From Thermoplasmatota archaeon (GTDB lineage Archaea; Thermoplasmatota; Thermoplasmata; RBG-16-68-12; JAGMCJ01), in assembly GCA_022848825.1 (NCBI GenBank), contig JAJISH010000411.1, forward strand, positions 1 to 11,491: a stretch of 11,491 nucleotides of DNA, read 5' to 3'. The position numbers were made by a program, and so were the translations under genes. The notes under the pieces are model-generated. The model saw nothing but the letters and a program-made list of their open reading frames with translations. It did no database searches and had not been told where the DNA came from. Positions 6,863-11,491 of this stretch are shown here, piece after piece (the stretch's first letter is position 1; each line of letters starts with the position of its first letter).

Positions 6863-6870
6863 TAAATAAA
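6863..6870 (-). promoter_or_regulatory. TATA box of the fdhD-mobA operon
   Basis: Minus-strand TTTATTTA, in the context CAAGGTTTATTTACC, is the clearest archaeal TATA box in the window. Its upstream end lies about 32 bases before the fdhD ATG. With the usual 24-26 bases from TATA centre to transcription start, initiation falls at or within a few bases of the ATG. Confidence 0.65.
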
Positions 6871-6960
6871 CCTTGTTCAGGAGACGGAACAGTCCCCAAG
6901 AAGCGACCGGAAGTGGTCACTTTTCGTTCACTTCTTACCGCTCAAACCTAACCCTGTGAC

Positions 6961-6981
6961 CATCCTCATTACAGGATGAGG
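6961..6981. other. Two overlapping, mutually exclusive 6-bp hairpins
   Basis: CATCCT (6961-6966) pairs with AGGATG (6973-6978), and the overlapping CCTCAT (6964-6969) pairs with ATGAGG (6976-6981); each has a six-base loop and both cannot form together. The segment is followed by GTGATTGAAAC, which resembles the end of many CRISPR repeats, but no second copy exists in the window. The surrounding 6881-7017 otherwise holds no gene I can support, only weak imperfect repeats such as GAAGTG...CACTTC near 6910-6935. Confidence 0.35.
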
Positions 6982-7017
6982 TGATTGAAACGTCCGGAAG
7001 AACCATAAGAAGCGCAA

Positions 7018-7201
7018 CCCCCCGCAGGGGAACTGGGTCGTCCACGCCTGGAACGGTGAGGCACGCTCGGAACGAGGCGGGGAACGGAGGCGCTGACTGG
7101 CTGGCTGCCCGAGGCCTCCGCCCCCAGTAGGAAGGGGTCATACGGGGCGGACAGGCCCGTCCCATGAATGCAGCAATCGAGCTGGACCCCTTTCTGCATT
7201 C
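7018..7201. ncRNA. Candidate structured noncoding RNA, strand and family unknown
   Basis: A GC-rich stretch without a credible protein gene, packed with self-complementary segments. In order: CCCC-GCA-GGGG (7020-7030); GCCT/AGGC (7046-7049, 7059-7062); CTCG-GAA-CGAG (7066-7076); GGAGGC with GCCTCC (7086-7091, 7114-7119), continued past an internal loop by GGGG with CCCC (7079-7082, 7121-7124); GGGGCGG/CCGTCCC with one G-U (7144-7150, 7157-7163); AAGGGGTC with GACCCCTT (7132-7139, 7185-7192); and GAATGCAG with CTGCATTC (7166-7173, 7194-7201). The last two pairs interleave as an H-type pseudoknot. GGAAC recurs at 7029, 7050, 7069 and 7081. I find no RNase P universal core, SRP GGAA-GGAGCAG loop, tRNA or C/D box. 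Either strand could be transcribed. High GC makes chance pairing easier, but two 8-bp perfect helices in 70 bases are notable. Confidence 0.4.
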
Positions 7202-7228
7202 TCTGCTTTCACTTATCTCCCCCCCCGC

Positions 7229-7241
7229 AAGCCTTTAAGTC
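7229..7241 (+). promoter_or_regulatory. TATA-like promoter element of the VOC gene
   Basis: AAGCCTTTAAGTC contains a TTTAAG core about 45 bases before the ATG at 7277, so transcription would begin near 7258-7262 with a leader of about 15-20 bases that still includes GGGGG (7266-7270) as a ribosome binding site. The core is nearly palindromic and could also serve the minus strand. A run of eight C lies just upstream (7219-7226). Confidence 0.45.
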
Positions 7242-7276
7242 TCGTATTCACTTGGGGCGGTCATAGGGGGCTGATT

Positions 7277-7657
7277 ATGACAGAAGAACCTAAACATGGA
7301 AGCTTCACCCACATAGAAATCCCTGTGAAGGACAAGGAGAAGAGCAAGGAGTTCTACGGTGAGATCTTCGGATGGAAGTTTGAGGACGTGCCTGAGATGG
7401 ACTACACGCTTTTCCACGCGCCGACACCGCCGCACGGCGGCCTCTTCGTCCCGGAGGAGGGGCAACCCACTTTTGGAGTGCTGAACCATATCAATGTGGA
7501 CTCGGTCGACGAGACCTCGAAGAAGATCGAGGAGCTGGGCGGGAAGATGCTCGTGCCCAAGACGGAAGTCCCCAACATAGGCTGGTTCGCGGTCTTCCAG
7601 GATCCGGACGGGGCTGTTCAGGCGCTCTTCGAGAGCTTGCCCAAGCCTCAGGAATAG
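7277..7657 (+). CDS. VOC-superfamily (glyoxalase/bleomycin-resistance fold) protein
   Basis: A 126-residue single-domain protein with the paired beta-alpha-beta-beta-beta modules of the vicinal oxygen chelate superfamily, closest to the small 'lactoylglutathione lyase-related' group. FTHIEIPVKDKEKSKEFYGE at the start, followed by IFGW, is the first module signature. GGLF ends the first half. HINVD (His71), the GGKMLVPKTEVP segment and FAVFQDPDG then form the second module, with Glu119 in ALFE. His12 and Glu119 lie at usual metal-ligand positions; His71 could also contribute, so metal binding is likely but the reaction is unknown. Members include isomerases, dioxygenases and binding proteins, and nothing nearby points to a substrate. 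The ATG is preceded by AGGGGGC. It stands alone and converges on the surface protein gene with a 19-bp gap. Confidence 0.85.
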   Translation: MTEEPKHGSFTHIEIPVKDKEKSKEFYGEIFGWKFEDVPEMDYTLFHAPTPPHGGLFVPEEGQPTFGVLNHINVDSVDETSKKIEELGGKMLVPKTEVPNIGWFAVFQDPDGAVQALFESLPKPQE

Positions 7658-7676
7658 TCCTTGTTGGTCTCCGGGC

Positions 7677-10600
7677 TCAGTGGCGGCGAAAAACAGTGCC
7701 CATTGGAGCGATTAGCGAAACAAGCGCGAGTGCTAGCAGGCTGAGAATATCGATTTGCTGAGCGGCCTGAAGTCCAGCGACTTGAGCGGGATCCGGCTCC
7801 GAGGTTGATGCGCCCTGATTCTCTGGCGGGAGGGATTTGGTGCCCTCATTGCCCGCCGAATCCTTCGGGTCCTCCGGGTTCTCCGCTCGATTAGTCACGG
7901 TCCATGTTCCCGACGCAGAGGCCTCGATCCAGTAGCCATTGCCCGCCGTCATCGTCTCGATGTCGTTCGCGACCCTGAGGAAGTAAGGTGGGGAGAATGC
8001 GTTGAAGATCTCCACTCTAATCGCCCCTGAATCAGACTTCAGGTCTGCGATCGTGTAGTCTGTGTCGAATGACGGAAAGCCAACAAGGTTCCATCCCTTC
8101 GCAAGGTTCACGAGGGTAGTGGTAGGAACCCTTCCTGCCACGGTCAGATTGGAGCGGCTCACGACCTCGACCCAGATGCCCATGTTCGTGCCGATCTGTT
8201 CCAGCGTGCAGTAGTTCTTCTGCGTGGAGTAGCTCTTCCAGCTTCCTGCGTAGTAGTAGCGCGCGGTGTCGAAACTCAGCGTCCTCAATACGGCATCAAC
8301 GGAATCGTCCTTCTGCTCCAGCGGGATGGAGACCAGCTTCCAGCCTGGCATTAGGTTCTTGACGTACTTCCCCGCCTGTGCCGAGTACGGCGCCGAGTTG
8401 TTCGCGAAGTCGACCGCTCTTACCTGGTAGAAGTAGAAGCTGGAGTCGCCTTCGCCCCCGTTCGCATGAACGAAGAAGTCCGTGTCCGCCGGTGTTGAGC
8501 CGAGAAGCACGTAGCTAGTCCCTGTAGAATCATATGTCGTTCCATAGTACACGTCGTACCGCTCGACACCAGATTCGAGGTCCGTGGCGAACGTCCAAGT
8601 GATGTTGACATCCCGCCATCCGACACCTTCAAGGACTGCCCATGCGTCGTCCAGTGTTGTAGGCGGGCTCGCATCAATGTAGAACGGTCCCACATGATAG
8701 GCGTCGGGAGCCCAGTTGCCCGCCACATCCCTTGTCCTCACGTGGAAGTGCCAATCGCTGCCTGTGCCGAGGGGTGGGCTCGTCGTGCTGGGGCTCGTCG
8801 AGTCCAGGCTCGTGTCTGGGAGCGTCGCAGGCGACTGTGTCCAATCGAACGAGTAGCCATAGACGCCGCTCGTCGCGTCCCACGCACCGGTCCAGGTGAA
8901 GTCTATGGCATCGTCACTTGACCAAGTCCCCACACCATGACTCGATGTGAAGCCATCGGGATTGTGTGGGTCAGTGGCGTCCTTGCTGAAGGTGCCAGTC
9001 CTCGTCATCTCGAAGTTGCCGACGTTGTCCACAGAGTAGTAATCCACTGTATAGTTACCATCACTCACGACATCCGGCGGAGAGAAGTACACCGTCCATG
9101 GTGCACCGTTGATCCTGTAAGTCGTCACGTCCACGCCGCTGTGATTGTCTGAGGGTGTTAGAGCGATGCTGACATCGGACAAGAACCAACCGAAGTCACC
9201 GACTGTTCCAGTGAATGCATGAGTGGTCCAAGGATCCTCAACGTCGATGTAGAACGGTCCCACGTGATAGGCGTCGGGAGCCCAGTTCCCGGCGTTGTCC
9301 ACCGTCCTGATGTGGAAATGCCAGTTGTCGCCCGGACCCAGTGGGAAGCTCGTTGTGTTGGTCAGGACCGATGTTATCACGCTCATGGGGAGAGTGTCGG
9401 AAAACCTCGACCACGTGTAAGAGTACCCGTAGACGCCGCTCAAAGGATCGGAAGCCCCGGACCATTCGATGAATATCCTGTCATCGCCGGACCATACGAA
9501 TTTCTGATGACTGGAGCTGTAGCTGTCCGGATTGTCTGGCGGGGCGGTATCAATGTAGAATGGTCCCACGTGGTAGGCGCCCACCGCCCAGTTGCCAGCT
9601 TTGTCCATGGTTCTTATGTGGACATACCAGCTGTTGCCATCGAGCAGGGCGTAGCTCGTTGACTCGAAGTCCGCAGTATCCATGGTCGGCCCGGGGACGG
9701 AAATCGGACTCATTGTCCATTCTACCGCGAACCCGCCGATTCCGCTGATATTGTCCCAGGCTCCTGACCACCTTATCCAGACAGTATCGTCATTTGACCA
9801 TCCCATCAGGCTGTGCGAACTGGTGTAGCTGTTGGGATTCATAGGCAATGAGTAGTCAACCGTCACTCTGGCGGAATCTTCGGTGAAGCTGGCTCCGAAG
9901 TACGCCCTCGCGTATATGGTGTGCCAACCCTCCAGCAAGGACGACGTGTCCCACTCGTAGTACCAGTCGGCGGTCCCGTTGGCGAGTATCCAGGAGCTGT
10001 CGTCAACCTTCACGTAGACCTGATCGATTGCGCCATGGCCGAGCAATATGACATCGTCCAAGTACGCACCTTCCCTTGTGCCGCTCGTATCGCTGTGGAA
10101 GTGGAATCCGATCTCGGTGGCGGTCGTCGGGATCGAGACGGACGAGCCCATCCATCCGTTGCTGTTTCCAGTATGCGGATCCACGTAATGCCATGTCCCG
10201 TCGTAGTATGTCACGTAGACGTAGTCAACGCCGTCCTCGGAGTCCAACCAGTAGTTGTACGCGATGGTGGCAGAGTCGTACCCGCTCAGGTCGACGTCTT
10301 GTTGCATGTAGGCGTCCATATCATTGTCGTAAAGCCGCCTCACATCGTTGGGGATTCCGCCAATGACCTCGACGTCATCGACCTGCATGTATTGGTCGTA
10401 AGTGCCGTGATAGAGGAACGCGAGATGGACGGAGGGGTCTCCTGCCGCCACGGAGAGGTCGATGTACTGGATCCCCTGCGTCGTGGACGTCCAAGTCCGA
10501 AGTCCAGTGAACGCAGGGTAGTTCGCGCTTGTCGAGTACAGCACGCTCGCGTACTCGTCCCCGTCACCATGCTGATAGTCCAAATAGAACGTGAGGTTGA

Positions 10601-11491
10601 GCGAGGACTGAGAGCTGGCATCGAAGCCCGTGCTCATCTGGAGCCATTCCGTGATGTCAGTGCCCGCTCCTGCGCCGGAGCTGTCGCACTCCGCGATGTA
10701 GTCGCTTCCCGATTCCAGCTTCATTTCCCACCGGTGCGAGTCCGGTCCGACGCTGAGGGTCGTCCAATCCAGCGGTATGGATCCGCCGTTGTCGAAATCC
10801 TCGGTCTGAACGGTCTCGAAGTATTCTCCGAATGCCGCGGACCACACGCTCGTCACACCATCGTAGTACGTGGTGTTCGTCAAGCCCCAGTAATCCTCAC
10901 CTCCAGAACTCGTGCTGTCGCCCACGACCCAGGTGCCGGGCCACGAGCCCTCGAAGTCCTCTCTGAGAACGACCGTCCACATCGGGTTCGTCGCCAGTCC
11001 AGAGATGTTCACGAGGCCGTTGATGTTGTCGCCATCAAGAGGGTTCAACATCCTCATGCCTGGATAAAAGGAGACAGTCACGGTCCCCGGCGTGTCCTCG
11101 GGCGTGTCAGGGGATTCGTCCGAAACACGCGTGTAGACGCCTGGACTGTAGCCGCCCTCGTAAAGCTCAATCTTGTAGGATGTTATCGTCGAGTAGTCTG
11201 TCCCCGCACCGACGCTGAGGAAGAAGAGGTTGTGCCCGTTCCTCCACTCGTTCTTGAAATCGGTGTAGTCCAGCGCCATGAATGCCGGGAAGTCGTGGTT
11301 CCCTCCCCTCCACCAGGGTGATCTGGTGGCGGCGGGGTCGTTGATCGGACCGATGCCGAGGGTCACGGGAGCGTTTCTGCCGCCCTGGGGGTCCATGTTC
11401 ACGACGCCGAGCAGGGACGGCTCGTAGCTGATCCTGTCGCGGAATCTGATGGCTACGTTTGGAAGCTCGTCCGCCGCCTCGTAGGTCTTCC
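7677..11491 (-). CDS. Large modular cell-surface protein with C-terminal membrane anchor, 5' end outside the window
   Basis: The frame is open from the window edge to the TGA at 7677-7679, about 1,270 residues. A GTG at 11400-11402 is an internal Val, not a start: the same frame continues upstream (EPSLLGVVNMDPQGG). Order from the N-terminal side: a beta-rich region of unknown type (to about 11050); a jelly-roll adhesin-like domain opening at VLREDFEGSWPG, apparently with a second such domain (EDFDNGGSIPLDW to VDDVEVIGG) inserted in it; a short Ig-like stretch; three related modules ending in HVGPFYID with a different Ig-like domain between the second and third; a fibronectin-like domain; paired GWKLVSIPL / GWNLVGFPS segments; a Pro/Glu/Ser-rich linker; and a final hydrophobic helix (ILSLLALALVSLIAPMGTVF) before RRH. 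It is Trp/Tyr/Asp-rich with few Cys, as in archaeal surface proteins. A missing N-terminal part could carry a signal peptide or an enzyme domain. Confidence 0.85.
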   Translation of the reverse strand, partial: KTYEAADELPNVAIRFRDRISYEPSLLGVVNMDPQGGRNAPVTLGIGPINDPAATRSPWWRGGNHDFPAFMALDYTDFKNEWRNGHNLFFLSVGAGTDYSTITSYKIELYEGGYSPGVYTRVSDESPDTPEDTPGTVTVSFYPGMRMLNPLDGDNINGLVNISGLATNPMWTVVLREDFEGSWPGTWVVGDSTSSGGEDYWGLTNTTYYDGVTSVWSAAFGEYFETVQTEDFDNGGSIPLDWTTLSVGPDSHRWEMKLESGSDYIAECDSSGAGAGTDITEWLQMSTGFDASSQSSLNLTFYLDYQHGDGDEYASVLYSTSANYPAFTGLRTWTSTTQGIQYIDLSVAAGDPSVHLAFLYHGTYDQYMQVDDVEVIGGIPNDVRRLYDNDMDAYMQQDVDLSGYDSATIAYNYWLDSEDGVDYVYVTYYDGTWHYVDPHTGNSNGWMGSSVSIPTTATEIGFHFHSDTSGTREGAYLDDVILLGHGAIDQVYVKVDDSSWILANGTADWYYEWDTSSLLEGWHTIYARAYFGASFTEDSARVTVDYSLPMNPNSYTSSHSLMGWSNDDTVWIRWSGAWDNISGIGGFAVEWTMSPISVPGPTMDTADFESTSYALLDGNSWYVHIRTMDKAGNWAVGAYHVGPFYIDTAPPDNPDSYSSSHQKFVWSGDDRIFIEWSGASDPLSGVYGYSYTWSRFSDTLPMSVITSVLTNTTSFPLGPGDNWHFHIRTVDNAGNWAPDAYHVGPFYIDVEDPWTTHAFTGTVGDFGWFLSDVSIALTPSDNHSGVDVTTYRINGAPWTVYFSPPDVVSDGNYTVDYYSVDNVGNFEMTRTGTFSKDATDPHNPDGFTSSHGVGTWSSDDAIDFTWTGAWDATSGVYGYSFDWTQSPATLPDTSLDSTSPSTTSPPLGTGSDWHFHVRTRDVAGNWAPDAYHVGPFYIDASPPTTLDDAWAVLEGVGWRDVNITWTFATDLESGVERYDVYYGTTYDSTGTSYVLLGSTPADTDFFVHANGGEGDSSFYFYQVRAVDFANNSAPYSAQAGKYVKNLMPGWKLVSIPLEQKDDSVDAVLRTLSFDTARYYYAGSWKSYSTQKNYCTLEQIGTNMGIWVEVVSRSNLTVAGRVPTTTLVNLAKGWNLVGFPSFDTDYTIADLKSDSGAIRVEIFNAFSPPYFLRVANDIETMTAGNGYWIEASASGTWTVTNRAENPEDPKDSAGNEGTKSLPPENQGASTSEPDPAQVAGLQAAQQIDILSLLALALVSLIAPMGTVFRRH
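8673..9843 (-). repeat. Three related ~295-bp module repeats within the surface protein gene
   Basis: Modules lie at about 9843-9550, 9537-9243 and 8967-8673, read on the minus strand. Each starts NPxS/GxxSSH, has a WSxDD...W(S/T)GA segment and ends in AGNWAxxAYHVGPFYID. The last 48 bases (9549-9596, 9243-9290, 8673-8720) are strongly conserved at DNA level; the second and third copies differ at only a few positions. A dissimilar Ig-like domain (about 9240-8970) separates them. This points to fairly recent duplication or gene conversion. Confidence 0.8.

Noticed and set aside
6973..6992. A CRISPR repeat, because of the terminal GATTGAAAC
   Set aside because: Only one copy exists and nothing repeats at 60-75 bp on either side, so no array can be called.
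6935..7199. Two short minus-strand open frames in the intergenic region
   Set aside because: Low-complexity Pro/Ser/Arg products, no ribosome binding site, and they cross the inverted repeats; not supportable as genes.
6890..7228. RNase P RNA, SRP RNA or a tRNA in the GC-rich gap
   Set aside because: I looked on both strands for the RNase P universal core, the SRP GGAA/GGAGCAG loop and the tRNA T-loop and found no convincing match.
9921..11321. A long open frame of 466 codons on the plus strand opposite the surface protein
   Set aside because: It is His/Val/Arg-rich with no recognisable motif, and the opposite strand has clear repeated domains and a membrane anchor; it is an antisense shadow of biased codon use.

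Overview
The window looks like chromosomal DNA of an anaerobic archaeon, most likely euryarchaeal and perhaps Thermoplasmatota-like (lineage is inference). The reasons are AT-rich TATA-type boxes ahead of starts, one of them placed for a leaderless transcript, strong GGAGGTG-type ribosome binding sites, a long Trp/Tyr/Asp-rich surface protein with repeated beta-sandwich modules and a C-terminal membrane anchor, and anaerobe-type genes (desulforedoxin, an iron-sulfur-flavoprotein-like flavodoxin, FdhD, MobA).

Layout. 1-116: the end of a desulforedoxin-like gene (+), meeting tail to tail with a flavodoxin-fold protein (120-713, -). 816-1717 (-): a two-gene operon encoding a cytoplasmic zinc-finger protein with an anti-sigma-like HxxxCxxC motif (TTG start) and a small two-helix membrane protein. 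A 130-bp divergent promoter region follows. 1848-5495 (+): a 1215-residue fusion of serine hydroxymethyltransferase with two successive GcvT (aminomethyltransferase) folds, the first degenerate. 5497-6838 (-): fdhD followed by mobA, molybdoenzyme maturation genes. mobA lacks an ATG/GTG/TTG start at its true N-terminus and probably begins at CTG. 6839-7276: a 438-bp region without a protein gene, holding a near-leaderless fdhD promoter, overlapping hairpins and a GC-rich block of nested inverted repeats with pseudoknot topology, possibly an unrecognised structured RNA. 7277-7657 (+): a small VOC/glyoxalase-fold protein. 7677-11491 (-): about 1,270 residues of a cell-surface protein whose start lies beyond the window.

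How the parts fit. The fusion enzyme would hold in one chain the serine/glycine/methylene-tetrahydrofolate exchange and the folate-dependent step of glycine cleavage or synthesis, which suggests channelling of the one-carbon folate. FdhD and MobA would serve molybdenum/tungsten formate dehydrogenase-type enzymes encoded elsewhere, so formate and one-carbon metabolism may be the common theme of the central region. The other genes show no evident functional link. The most interesting items are the SHMT-GcvT-GcvT fusion, the structured intergenic block, the non-canonical mobA start, and an anti-sigma-type zinc finger in an apparent archaeon.
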